NCBI GenBank assembly: GCA_022836615.1
Contig: MU405273.1
Span: 62,001-126,000, forward strand
Reading direction: 5' to 3'
DNA: 64,000 nt
Source of the DNA: Annulohypoxylon bovei var. microspora
Taxonomy: Eukaryota > Ascomycota > Sordariomycetes > Xylariales > Hypoxylaceae
Shown: positions 24,135 through 34,456 of the stretch, piece by piece
Layout: every line of letters starts with the position of its first letter
How positions within the stretch are numbered: position 1 is the stretch's first letter
Translations under genes and position numbers: made by a program
Notes under the pieces: model-generated
The model's input: the letters and a program-made list of their open reading frames with translations, nothing else
Told to the model about the DNA's origin: nothing
Database searches by the model: none

Positions 24135-24238
24135 AGTAAACCAGTAAACCAGTAAACCAGTAAACCAGTAAACCAGTAAACCAGTAGACCAGTAGACCAG
24201 TAAACCAGTAGACCAGTAGACCAGTAAACTAGTAAACC
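24135..24238. repeat. 8-bp tandem array, 13 copies
   Basis: Thirteen head-to-tail units of AGTAAACC or AGTAGACC (one AGTAAACT), followed by a decayed series of TAGACTTG/TAGACTTA units up to about 24285. There are no spacers, so it is not a CRISPR array, and it is not the usual fungal telomere repeat. Confidence 0.9.
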
Positions 24239-25225
24239 AACAGATTTATAGACTTGTAGACTTGTAGACTTATAGACTTATAAATAGGTGGCTAGGTGGT
24301 AAATAACAGGAAAAGTAACAAGAAAAAATAGAAAATAATTTTATAATATAAAACGATTTTCTGCTATAAAATGATTTTCTGCTAAAAATGATTTTAACCT
24401 TAAAACGCTTAGAAAACGAGTCAACCTTAGTTATAATTTAAGCACATTTTATAATATGGAATCATTTTTTAAAACCACCTTTTGCCGCTACGATACCTAG
24501 GTAAACAGTCTACACCATTACGTAGAACAATAAAATAATTTTGCATTATAGATCGATGTATACCTGTTTGAAAAGCTGTATTAATAATAACAAGCTCAAT
24601 TCTTCGGCTTCCTAAATTATCTACCTTAGGTAGGTACCCCTACCTACCAGGCAGTGACGGCGAAGTCACCCTATTAATAGCTCTGGAGGTAAGGTCAATA
24701 ATAAGAGTAATTGTGGCTTGCCTTGTAGGTCATCTAAATCCAAGTTTGCTATTTATCTGAAAAATGTGGCATTGCAACAAAGAGCGTAATCTGGTAACAC
24801 TAGTTTAGATATTTCCGTCTTCGTTGACTTAGTCTCTGTATTCGGGTAGTTCGGATAATAGTTGTGAAAGGAAAAATCAACTTGCTGCTTTGTTCCTCCA
24901 ACAAGACAAATGATTAATCCCTAAATAGCGCCAAAAAGTAGCATCATATCCACATCAAGGGATGTTTAAACCAATGGTGAGCGCTTACACCTTGTAAAAT
25001 TGACTCACGGAGGATCAGAATTCGATTTATGACCCCTGCAGCACTTTGGATAGATTGCTTGACGCCTCGCATGGCCCGAGGTATTGGATAGTTGCGATGA
25101 AGTTGCACTTGTGTTCGCGAGTATATATAAACTGTCGCGAATGTCATATCGTGTAACAATATAGTTTCTACCTTACCTACCTTGACGTCGAGTCGAACTT
25201 ATCGTAGGTAGTCAGGTCGCCCAGC

Positions 25226-25991
25226 ATGGTCAACGTAACTAGTATGCCACCCCTGTCGCCATGACAATCATAGAAACGCACCTCGTTCCCACTAACTAAA
25301 TACCGTAGCACCTCTCCGAATAGGCTACGTGCTGTTCCCGGCCTTCACGGCCCTGGATGTCTTCGGCCCGCTCAACGTGCTGAACTTGATCTCCATCACG
25401 CACAACATGACGCTCTCTCTCGTGTCGACGGACCTCGAGCCGGTCAGCATCGACCGCACCGTCGTGGGTGGCGTGCCGGGGGGCATGCTCGCGTCGTCTG
25501 CGTCGCCGAACTTTACGCAGTTCGTGCTGCCGACGCACACCTTCAGCACGGCGCCTGCGCTCGACGTCATCATCGTGCCCGGCGGCGCGGGGAGCCGTGA
25601 CATCAATGGCACGCAGCCGCACGTGAACTGGCTGCGCGACCGCTTCGACGACCCGGAGCTGGATTACATGATGACGGTGTGCACGGGGGCGTCGCTGCTG
25701 GCCCGCACGGGCAAGATTGCAGGCCGCAATGCGACGACTAATAAAGCTGCCTTCAACTGGGTTAAGTCGGTAGAGCACGCCGAGGATGTGAACTGGATCG
25801 CTAAGGCTCGGTGGGTGGTCGACGGCAATGTGTGGACATCATCGGGGGTTAGTGCCGGCACGGATATGGCGCTAGGGTGGATCGAGCACCTGTATGGGAG
25901 GAACGAGAGTGAAAGGATGCGGATTACGCTGGAGTGGAATGCGTTGAACCAGACTGATGATCCGTTTGCTGCGTATTATGGATTAGCCTAG
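25226..25991 (+). CDS. DJ-1/PfpI family protein (GATase1-like, isonitrile hydratase-like)
   Basis: Main exon 25324-25991 encodes VLFPAFTALDVFGPLNVLN, then DVIIVPGGAGSRD and MMTVCTGASLLARTGK. The nucleophile-elbow cysteine is in VCTGA (about residue 125) and the late GVSAGTDMALGW block is typical of ThiJ/PfpI proteins. A short first exon 25226-25241 (MVNVT) with donor GTATGC and acceptor CGAATAG keeps the frame and gives 227 residues; this start is a proposal. The core is strongly GC-rich at third codon positions, unlike its neighbours. Members hydrate isonitriles, deglycate proteins or act as regulators; which applies here cannot be told. It converges with the gamma-glutamyltranspeptidase gene, with a 330-bp gap. 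Confidence 0.85.
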
Positions 25992-26320
25992 GTTTTCTGA
26001 AATCAGGGATGCTCTCCTTAGCCTCTACTAGCTCCTAACTGCATTGACCTCCAGGGCTACAATATCCTGTGTTGAAAGATGTGAATGAGATATTTGAAGA
26101 AAAATAGGAGAAAAAAAACTCCGGACTGGTAGTGGTACGGTATGTAAATTAGATTATGTGGTTCAATATGTATGTGAGTAACCCAGAATTGCTAATCCGC
26201 TAGGTAGGCAATAGGTATTTAATATCATTATATCTTAGCAGGCCAAATCCTCGCCCAAATAGTTCTATATCCTATTAGAAGATGGCTAGCGAGAATTCCG
26301 ATTGGTAGGGAAAACTCTCA
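25992..26320. other. Spacer between convergent genes
   Basis: Shared 3' region of the DJ-1-like (+) and gamma-glutamyltranspeptidase (-) genes. A GGAG-A8-CTCC hairpin-like sequence lies near 26107-26122. Nothing coding. Confidence 0.5.
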
Positions 26321-28074
26321 TTATACAGCAAAACCACCAGAGTTATGTTGCCGCGGCTCTCCGGCCGCTTCGAACGTCCCATTGGGTAGTAACCGCAAGC
26401 CTTGAGCAGTGCTTCCTCCGGGTGCTACCCACGTGACATTGTTTCCTAGAGACTTCATGTATGCGACCGTGCTATTATCGTACGCATACTCGAAGGAAAT
26501 CTGAGTGGGTACAAGCTGATCGTGGAGCCTGGGTTCTGCTAGGGCCTGCGCCGTCGTCATGTTTTGGTCAAGGACGTGGTGGATATTCTGGATCGTCGCC
26601 GTAATGATGCGGCTACCGCCGGCCGATCCTATGACGAAATACAACTTTCCATCGGCCGACTCGACTATGGTTCCCGAAATAGAAGACAAGGGGCGTTTGC
26701 CTGGGCGGACATAATTCACCGGGCTTGGTATGTAGCCGAATGCATTGGACGAATTCGGGATGGAGAAGTCGTTCATTTCGTCATTCATGATAACACCAGT
26801 TTCGGGGACGATGAGCTGGGATCCGAATAGCAAGTTGACAGTCGTCGTGATGCTGATAGCTAGCCCAGTGTGGTCGGCAGCGACAATATGGCTGGTACCC
26901 GGAGTTTCAAGACTCTCCAGACCCTCCGGGTCGTAATACGACACATTACTCTGCGTGGTGAAATCAGAAATCTTTGAGCGGACTTCAGCAGCAGTCGCAT
27001 CGGAGAGCATCTCCTCCTGGTACTTGTCAAGACCTTCAACGAAGGAGGGATCTCCGAGTTTAGTTCGTTGTCCGTAGGCAAACTTCATGGCTTCGTCGAG
27101 CCTATGAGTTGTTAAATTGATCAGAGCAGGGTTTCCAAATCCCTCATAACCATCGACGATCTTCAGGGCACTTAGAGCTACTACACCACTTGATGGTGCA
27201 CTAATACTCGTAAGCTTGTAGCCTCTGTAATTGATCTTAGCAGGCTGTCGAATGGCGACTGTATAGTTCTTCAAGTCTTCAAGAGTCATGGTCCCGCCAG
27301 CTTTTGACAAAGTAGCTATTGTTGCATTGGCAATAGCACCATTGTAAAAAGCATCCGCACCCTCTTTGCCGATAGTCTCTAATGTGTCGGCGTAGCGTTT
27401 ACGTGTCATCGTCTCGCCTAGTTTGACTCTGTAGCCGTGCGGAGCAAAGTCAATTGCCCACGCCGGATCATCCGTGAGGAAACTGCCGTTTGGAGTCACG
27501 GAGTCCATGTAGTGAACGAGATCCGCTGACACCTCGAAGCCCTCTCGAGCAACCTTGACAGCTGGGGTTACCACAGTAGCCCACGGCAGCCTTCCATAGT
27601 TCTTATGGAGATACTCTAACCCTCGAAGCTCCCCCGGAACACCGCTGTAACGCGTTAGCCTTCCGTATCTTTAGGTGCTTATTTCGATCGGTTTATTCAC
27701 CTTGCCAGGCCGCCATATAAGCTTAGGTTGGTGTTGTTATTATACATATCCTCGAACGCAGCAGCCGGAGCGGTTTCTCGGAAGTCGATAAATTCGTACT
27801 TCCCGTCGCTACCACGCACGAGCATGAAGCCACCGCCACCAATACCGCTATGATACATGCCGGTAACTCCGACGCATAGTACCGTACCAACTAAAGCATC
27901 GGCTGCGTTTCCGCCAGTCTGGAGCAGCTTGGTACCAATCTTAGAGCAAACGGCGTTTTCAGACGCAACAGCGCCCAGCCTAGGCTCTCCTCCTTTCGTT
28001 GGTACAGCAAGTCCAGGACATGCTAAAAAGCCTAGCTGTAGGGCAGCTGCTGCGATGCGCGTGAGGGACGGCAT
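26321..28074 (-). CDS. Secreted gamma-glutamyltranspeptidase
   Basis: Cleaves the gamma-glutamyl bond of glutathione and related compounds. Exons 28074-27701 and 27644-26321 encode 565 residues, the usual length. The 56-nt intron (donor GTGAAT, branch GCTAAC, acceptor TTACAG) restores GGLA-SGVPGE. The start ATG at 28074 is chosen because it opens directly into a signal peptide (residues 1 to ~23, ending GLAVP). Present in order: GGNAADA, the GGGGFML block, FRETAP, the autocleavage/nucleophile site GTSH (Thr near 375; many relatives have TTH), NDEMNDFS, PLSSISGT and GSAGGSRI. Autoprocessing into two subunits is expected from the family. Multiple Asn-x-Ser/Thr sites fit secretion. Confidence 0.95.
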
Positions 28075-29079
28075 GGCGCTGTGGTGTGAGGTATTCGACC
28101 TGGATAAGCAGATTACTGATAATAACAAAGATAATAACCAAGCAGCAATCCTGGGGTTCTTATATTTGTAAGGCGCTCGGTGCTGCGCTACCTGACCAAG
28201 GATTGCAACCTGGTCACCCAGATTACAAATTGCATTAACCCAGTCCTTGACCGAAAGATAAACAACGCGGCTTGAGAAGTCGAGTAGAGGCTGAGATCCC
28301 CTGGCTTCTAGAAGGAAAATATATTCTTCTTCGCTTTCTATCCTTTTTTCCTTGTTTTCTTTCTTACCTTCTTATCCTTACATACCTACAAGTGCCTCTC
28401 TCGAACCCCGCACCTCCCCCGATACGCGTACAATTGCCGTCTACACTCGGAACATCGGTGTCGTGCTTACCCCCCGTGTTCTGTGCTGTAACGGTCGGTC
28501 TTCCGCATCGTACCTTCCTCCTCGTGCCCTACAGGCTCTATCACGGGCAGTATGGGGGACATGAATGTCCTTCGTTCACGCCCCGCTTTAATACTCCGAG
28601 TCTGTGGTATTCCGAGAATTGAAAGTATGATGAGCAACTTCTCCAAATCCTTCCTTCATATTAGGGTGGTATTCCTATTGAGGAAACAAGCCACCCACAT
28701 TGAGCAAGCCGGTCAGGCCGGTCCACTAACAAGCCATTGACGCCATAACCACCATGTCCTTGCACTATCAGCTTTTTAGCCGTTACTAAGTGTATGTACT
28801 AATTTCCGAGAAAGTTGAAAAAAAGAACCTTACAACTCTAAGATAACAACGCGTATGCCCACGCTAAAAATGTGGATAAGTAGAAACTTCATTTCATATT
28901 CATGATAAGGCAACGCTAGGTCATATCTATGTAAATCTTTAAGATCGTATTCTTAAAAATAACTACTCCTTCAAAGTTGGTAGAGTTAGATCGCTACAAC
29001 CCTGTTAGTAATCAAGGTTATGAATTGGCTGTGAATGGTTATTCGATGTTATTGATAACTCGAATCTCTTAGACGAAGC
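28075..29079. other. Intergenic, GGT promoter side
   Basis: About 1 kb between two minus-strand genes. CT-rich stretch at 28325-28400. A 116-codon plus-strand frame (28272-28622) shows no domain and is not called. Confidence 0.5.
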
Positions 29080-30159
29080 TCATTCGTCATCTAACATCCT
29101 GCGGCGCTTTTTGCTACTACCACCATTTGGCCGATCAGAGTTCTCGCTACCACCAAAATTGAACTGTTTCTCTAGTTCGTCCATCGCGTCCATCGGTAAC
29201 TGAGCCGCGAATTCCTTGTCCTTAGCTGCTCGGCGTTGCTCTGAAGTTGCTTTTCTGAGAGATCTATAGGTGTCATACAACTTTTTGATGCTTGCTTCAG
29301 CAACAGGTAATACCAAGTAAGAACTCTTATCAACCTCCCCATCCGGATTGACGTCATCCTCGGTAACTGCTTCTACATACCGAGGACTTCCATCGGGGTT
29401 TAGGAAAAGAAGAACGATCATCATGTCGTGGGTTGCTTGATTATAGGAAGAGCGCTTAACATCAAGCAAGTTTCCACACTTGTTCTTCGATGGTAGATTT
29501 GCCAAGCTGAGAACTTCATAGTACTCGCGCGCAAATTTGCGACTTAACCCAAGGCTAGGATCTGCAGAGGCGAGATACTCTTTAATGAGCTTTTCCTTGT
29601 GATTCTGTAGTCTCGCATAGGCGTGCTGAACTACCCACACGTTCCGTAACGTAGGCTGCAAAACTACGAAAGGATCACCGGGGTTCATAGGTGGTAGTGC
29701 GGTGGTATCATCGTCGACGAGCATGTGAGGACTCGGGATGCTAGTGACGATATTGCGAAGCTTGTAGCTCTGTTTGCCCCCTAGAAGGATTTGGCCTAAT
29801 ACTCGGTTCGGCTCACTCTCTAGGCTAACTCCAACTAGGGTTTCTAGGAGTGCATCGCCTATGTCATGACTAAGTCCAGGCTGAGAATTCGGCCCCAACT
29901 TTATTTCAACTTCATGGACTGCTTTGGATGTCTTTCTCTGGACCGCGATCATTATGTCTTTAAACTTCTCGAGAAGTGCCGACTGGCGAGAGTGAAAAGA
30001 GGTGTCATCGGAATTAGTATCATGCTGTTGCACAATAGTTTCATTCAACAAGAGTGTTTCTTTCGTGAGTTCGTCGATATTTTGCAGGATTAATCCGAGC
30101 TGATGCGGCTCATCTGTGTCAGTGGGTTGGTCAACATCAATGTTCTGTGATAGCTCCAT
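29080..30159 (-). CDS. Hypothetical protein, probably nuclear
   Basis: Intronless frame of 359 residues from the ATG at 30159; the frame is open further upstream but without another ATG. I do not recognise a family. Visible features: acidic, polar N-terminus with helical, heptad-like LLQ/ILQ spacing (about 20-80); a central region with Pro/Asp-rich loop (TALPPMNPGDPFVVLQP); a Lys/Arg- and Glu-rich helical stretch (about 275-325); and a C-terminal basic cluster SSKKRRRMLDDE resembling a nuclear localisation signal. No signal peptide or membrane segment. Long uninterrupted frame and biased composition support a real gene. Confidence 0.75.
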   Translation of the reverse strand: MELSQNIDVDQPTDTDEPHQLGLILQNIDELTKETLLLNETIVQQHDTNSDDTSFHSRQSALLEKFKDIMIAVQRKTSKAVHEVEIKLGPNSQPGLSHDIGDALLETLVGVSLESEPNRVLGQILLGGKQSYKLRNIVTSIPSPHMLVDDDTTALPPMNPGDPFVVLQPTLRNVWVVQHAYARLQNHKEKLIKEYLASADPSLGLSRKFAREYYEVLSLANLPSKNKCGNLLDVKRSSYNQATHDMMIVLLFLNPDGSPRYVEAVTEDDVNPDGEVDKSSYLVLPVAEASIKKLYDTYRSLRKATSEQRRAAKDKEFAAQLPMDAMDELEKQFNFGGSENSDRPNGGSSKKRRRMLDDE

Positions 30160-30504
30160 GATGCTAGTCTGTCTCTGAGCTAACGAAGTTCTTGAAAAAA
30201 TAGTCCGTGACAATTGTGTCGATATTGTTAAGTAGGCCTTCGACGAGTTTTAAAATGAATAATATGGTTGAAACAGGAAAGTGACGTACTATGGCTTGGA
30301 GAGCATACTGAAAGCACGCGGGGTACTGACATGTTAAATATAAAAATACAGGTCATAATATATCATACAGTGACAATATCCTGCAAGTGGAGACCCGGCA
30401 TCATGCAGCTAACCTTGAACATATCCAGGTCTTTATACAGTATTATGTAATGAGTCAACGGATCTCTTCAGATATGATATTACTTAGCAAAAACCTGCGG
30501 CAAC
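30160..30504. other. Spacer before the repeat element
   Basis: Promoter side of the gene ending at 29080. AT-rich, nothing else seen. Confidence 0.4.
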
Positions 30505-31541
30505 CAATTAACCGTTAATTTACAGTTTATTTATTTAAACCATTTATATATGGTTTATCTTAAATAAACATTTATTTATCCAAACATTTATAAAATTAAA
30601 CGTTTACTTATACTCGAATATTAAATATTTTAAACGTTTCGAAAAAATCAAACGTTTATTTATACAAACGATTGACGATCGTTCGAAAGGCTAAAGATCG
30701 TTCGAAAAAACCAACAAGCGTTCGAAAAGACCTACAAGCGTTCGAAAGGCTTTGATTTAGCTGTGTGTAACTGTTTTAATACTTAGATCTTGTTGTTTTG
30801 ATGCCAGTGTAACCATTCTACTTGTTGTCTTGATGACAGTCTAACTGTTTCTGATCCCATCGTGTTACCTGCCTTGGTGTTTTTACCTGCCTTGGTGTTT
30901 TTACCTGCCTTGGTGTTTTTACCTGCCTTGGTGTTTTTACCTGCCTTGGTGTTTTATATAAGACCTTGCTCCCACCCACCCACCTACCTACCTTTCTTCT
31001 TCATCAAAAACTTCTAAGTTCAAAGGTCTTTGAAGAAGTCTTCGAAGATCACCTGCCTACCTACCTACCCTCCAAGATCGTCTCCAAGACCACCAGGACC
31101 TCCAGGACCTCCAGGACCTCCAAGATTTCTAGTCTATCCGATTTCTCGTGAGGCTCAACTGTGTGGCCAGGTAGGTATCGCAATAGTACTGCAATCGTAG
31201 CTGTAATCCTGTAATCCGTAGATATCGTAGAAGGCCGCCCTGGCCTGACTAGAAGGACTAGAAGATTCAACCTGACCTGACCTGACCCTGTTGCCCTCGT
31301 TTACCTGTTGGTTACACCTACTCCCGTTAGTTCCCGCCCTTCTCGTTTGGGTACATCTAGAGATTCTGATAAACGTTTGGGGAATTCAAACGTTTTTTAA
31401 AAAATCTAAACGCTTGAGGTTTACTCGAATGTAAAAACTTATATAAACGTTTATTTTTTCGAACTTCGCATCAACAGTTTGAAAAAATAAACGTTTGAGA
31501 TTAGTCAAACGATGAATTTATGGTTAATTAACGGTTAATTG
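30505..31541. mobile_element. Candidate non-autonomous DNA element with 16-bp terminal inverted repeats
   Basis: CAATTAACCGTTAATT at 30505-30520 is repeated exactly in reverse complement at 31526-31541. Inside each end lie AAACGTTT words (about 30598, 30632 and 30650 on the left; about 31371, 31388, 31445 and 31488 on the right) plus four CGTTCGAAA words at ~20-bp spacing (30680-30747). The centre has an 18-bp tandem array, a TTATATAAG box near 30953 and the 15-bp word shared with the island at 23.7 kb. No transposase is encoded. A target-site duplication was not found. An unusual promoter-like or origin-like region is the alternative. Confidence 0.5.
30867..30956. repeat. 18-bp tandem repeat, five copies
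   Basis: Five consecutive copies of ACCTGCCTTGGTGTTTTT, the last missing one T, identical otherwise, running directly into a TATATAAG box. Copy identity suggests recent expansion. Confidence 0.92.
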
Positions 31542-32737
31542 TTTTCAGCAAATCTTTGTACGGTACACTACACCGGCTCTTTCGCACCCTTTTTATTTTA
31601 TTTTTATTTTTAACGAGTCATAAACTTCCATGAGTCCCCTCAATTCATCCAACTCTTTGTCTAACAGAGTCATATCATTTCTCTACGCTTAAATTTAAGC
31701 TTAATACCAAGTTTCTCCATCCGCTGATAAATAGCCCTTGCCTCACAGAGTGATGAAGTGGTGATAGGTCTATTGAGTCTAAGACGGCACCTACCTGGGT
31801 AGATAGCGCACAAAGGACGAAAAGTAAATGTTGACGTTTTCCGATCACATTTTATGTCTGTTGTCTTGTTTTCTGCGTGCAAGTCATACAGAGCTCTGAA
31901 AGCAACAGTAACTATGTGTCATCAACGCTGATACGAAGCCGAAAGATTTATGCTGTGAAAACTGCCTATGCTGTAAACCAACTATGCGCAGGCTATCTAG
32001 TTCATGGCGAGTACCTAGGTAGGTAGGTAGGTAGGTAGATACTCCGTTAAGAATTTCTTAAGCTCGGTTTCGCGCTTGCTTTAGAAGGATGATGTTGAAT
32101 ACTATCTTACAAGCTGAAAGTATGGCGAACGCAGTTAATACACATTCAGGGAGACCTAACTTATAGAATTTGGCCTAGGTGCTATTCTTCAGAACACAGC
32201 TCTAATAGGAGAGCGTAAGAGATCTCACCTAAAGTTATGTGTCAGGGGGTTTATTCAAAGCATAGGTACCTGGTACCCATGTATCAAGAATATCCCGCAG
32301 AGGTCAGGGTCATAGGTACATAATAAAACCATTCTGATTATGACGTTTGAGACGCGGCCAATATTGTCTCTCAAATAGATTCAGCTCGCTCGACCTGTAA
32401 TACCGTAATAATTTGGCCATTTCCAACGCGAGGATTTCCTGATGACCTTGTATTTGACAATCCAATCGTTTAAATATAATATTAGGCCATGGTACAGCTG
32501 CCCAGGTACCTACCTAGATAGGTACCTGGGTAGATGTCTCTGTGTTCCATCGAGAAATGTGCCTCTTCATTGAGATAAACGCATCTATAGATCGGTGTTA
32601 TATTTCTCATTTTTTCGACTCAGGTCCTTCTGTCTCTATTCCTTTGTCATTTGCTGCCCGCGCCACCAATGGTACTACAATAGTAGATGAAAATCTCAAG
32701 GCGGGTATGTGAATCGACGCCAAGTTTAATATTGTCT
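31542..32737. other. Intergenic, 3' side of the methyltransferase gene
   Basis: About 1.2 kb. Holds a (GGTA)n run near 32011-32038 and the inverted repeat at 32501-32530. A 70-codon minus-strand frame (31882-31670) is not supported. Confidence 0.5.
32501..32530. repeat. Perfect 12-bp inverted repeat (hairpin), 6-nt loop
   Basis: CCCAGGTACCTA, loop CCTAGA, then TAGGTACCTGGG. It lies about 210 bp beyond the methyltransferase stop codon. It belongs to the ACCTAGGT/GGTACC word family scattered through this window. Could form a stem in RNA; function unknown. Confidence 0.8.
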
Positions 32738-34456
32738 TTATAAAGGGTTCTCCGGTTTCCGACCAATGACTACCTTTTGGGGGTAATAGGCATGGATATT
32801 TGGAGACCGTAACTCGCGTCGTAGATGTGCGGCATAGACTTGAATCTCTTCCTTACTCCAGCCCATTACCATGGTCCACATATACATCAAAAACCCTGTG
32901 ACGAAAATTAATCATTGCTGAGACATAGAGACATAAAAGTATAACGATAAGATCATACCTTCAACATCTTGTTCAATGGCTAGCCTGTTATATTGTCCGA
33001 CTTGTCTCTGGTTCTCATCCGCCGGCCATGGCCCCAGCGGTGTCTGTTGGTGGTAAGTTAACCGAATGCTGCTTCATATCGTATATGTGTCTGTCGCATA
33101 CCTTCATATCCTCCTCTAGGGTTATTTCAAAACCTGCATCCTCCATAGCCTGTCTTTGGAGTCCGTCTTCAACGACACTGAAGGAGCGGCCAAACTTCTT
33201 GCCAGCTTCTGTGAATACTTTGCCCCACTGGTCTATAGCGGACCCTTCGCGAACTGTGTTGTCGTCGCTAATAAGTGAACACGCTGATTCTTTATGTTCA
33301 AAGTACCCGCCGGGCTTAATGGCCTTGAAGATCTCCCGATAGAGGGCGGGCCAATCTGGAATAGAGCCAGTAAGCCAGCGTAGATGGATGTAGTCAAAGC
33401 TATTTGGCTCGTAGGTCCACGGTTGTGTCACATCGTCCACCTCAAATTTCAAGTTAGGCGGGATCCATTGCGGCTGCTGTGGTGAGATGTCGACACCGAT
33501 GACTTCGGCGTTCGGAAATAGGTCAGCAAAGTCACTATATTATATTAGCTCATTCCAGTCAGGTATTGAATTGGAAAACATGGTAGGTTACATTGCCCAT
33601 ATTCCTATAAGACTTGTTAGATGAAATGAAGTCGTACTAGCGGACGGAGAAGTCGTTTCATTAGACTTACCTGTACCGCAACCCACGTCTAGTACTTTCT
33701 GTGTCATGTTAGGAATACGATTTTAAGGTCATGTTGTAATCCGGCATCTCTTACTTGAATATCATCTTTAATCGGGGCCAGGTAAATCTTTCCGTGCTGC
33801 ATTAACGTGGAGACGTGGTGGCTATCAGTGAGTGTTTAGCACTATCATTTGGAGTAATCGAGCTGATAGAATGTAAGCTTACAGAATGTCCATTGATTCA
33901 TCATGAAGGGCATCATTGGGGTTCCTTTTATCCAAAAATTAGCGTTCATGAGTTTTATAAAACGACGTAAATGGCTGAGATCGGAATATAGCCTCTCACC
34001 ATGATTGCGCATTTCCACGTTCACTATGATAAGTACGGCCATGTACTGTTCGATATTCAAGGATACTAGCTGTTAGCGACGCAGTAGAGCTGGCATTGTC
34101 GTCCCCATAAGCAGAATCCTCGTCATCGGTCTCCTCAACGTGCTAGAACCATGGTTAGTTGATATTACTTAGAATAGTTCAAAGGGGGGGTTGTCCTTCG
34201 GATTGTGTTTCTGGCATACCGGCACTGAAGCCCAATGAGATGCAGGAAGGATATTTGGATTAGTAGTCCCTGGCGCGGGAGCATCTGTCGAAGTTGAAGC
34301 TGTCGCTTCTGGCGCCAGCGCTGGCGGTGATGAAGCTGCAGGAGCTGACAAGTCTGCCGGTGTTGATGATGTTGCAGGTGGTTCCGGGGGTTTCGTGGTA
34401 TCCCCAGCGGTGCTGGTCTCTAAAGCTGCCGGGGCCTTGACGGGTGGATCGGACAT
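32738..34456 (-). CDS. LaeA/UMTA-like SAM-dependent methyltransferase
   Basis: Nine exons are deduced: 34456-34220, 34142-34000, 33924-33883, 33821-33755, 33698-33671, 33604-33592, 33534-33102, 33043-32959 and 32895-32738, together 401 residues. All eight introns start with GT and end with AG, and each join restores family sequence, for example WNPNDALHDESMDIL-HHV and LDVGCGTG-IWA-IDFADLFP. Residues 1 to ~80 are Ala/Pro/Ser/Thr-rich and disordered. Motif I (LDVGCGTG) starts near residue 166; FDYIHLRWL and IKPGGYFEHKE follow; the C-terminus carries GPWPADENQRQVGQYNRL and MGWSKEEIQVYAAHLRREL, typical of the LaeA-like group. Substrate unknown: LaeA itself is a regulator, others are biosynthetic. 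The 13-nt exon 33604-33592 is unusual. Confidence 0.88.

Larger units (their letters stand above)
23513..24480. repeat. AT-rich composite repeat island
   Basis: Boundaries are approximate. Both flanks are built from words of the type AAAATNATTTT/AAAACCATTTT in either orientation (23525-23690 on the left, 24350-24475 on the right). The centre holds a CAG-rich tract, a TCCA tract and an 8-bp tandem array. A TTATAAG box (near 23703) precedes AAAAACTTCTAAGTT at 23720-23734; the same 15 bp occurs at 31006-31020 in the second island. No transposase coding sequence. It could be a non-autonomous element or simply slippage-prone DNA. Confidence 0.55.
22792..25225. other. Intergenic region containing an AT-rich repeat island
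   Basis: About 2.4 kb. 22792-23500 is the SDR promoter side, with overlapping open frames on both strands (22761-23159, +; 23152-22811, -) that show no family features. 23513-24480 is the composite repeat island described separately. 24481-25225 is plain AT-rich DNA with ACCTAGGT and GGTAGGTA words near 24490 and 24630, and the DJ-1-like gene's promoter at the end. Confidence 0.5.

Noticed and set aside
24135..24238. CRISPR-like or telomere-like array
   Set aside because: Units are 8 bp without spacers, the organism is a eukaryote, and the unit is not TTAGGG.
25296..25778. 160-codon minus-strand frame
   Set aside because: Arg/His-rich shadow of the DJ-1/PfpI exon, with no domain.
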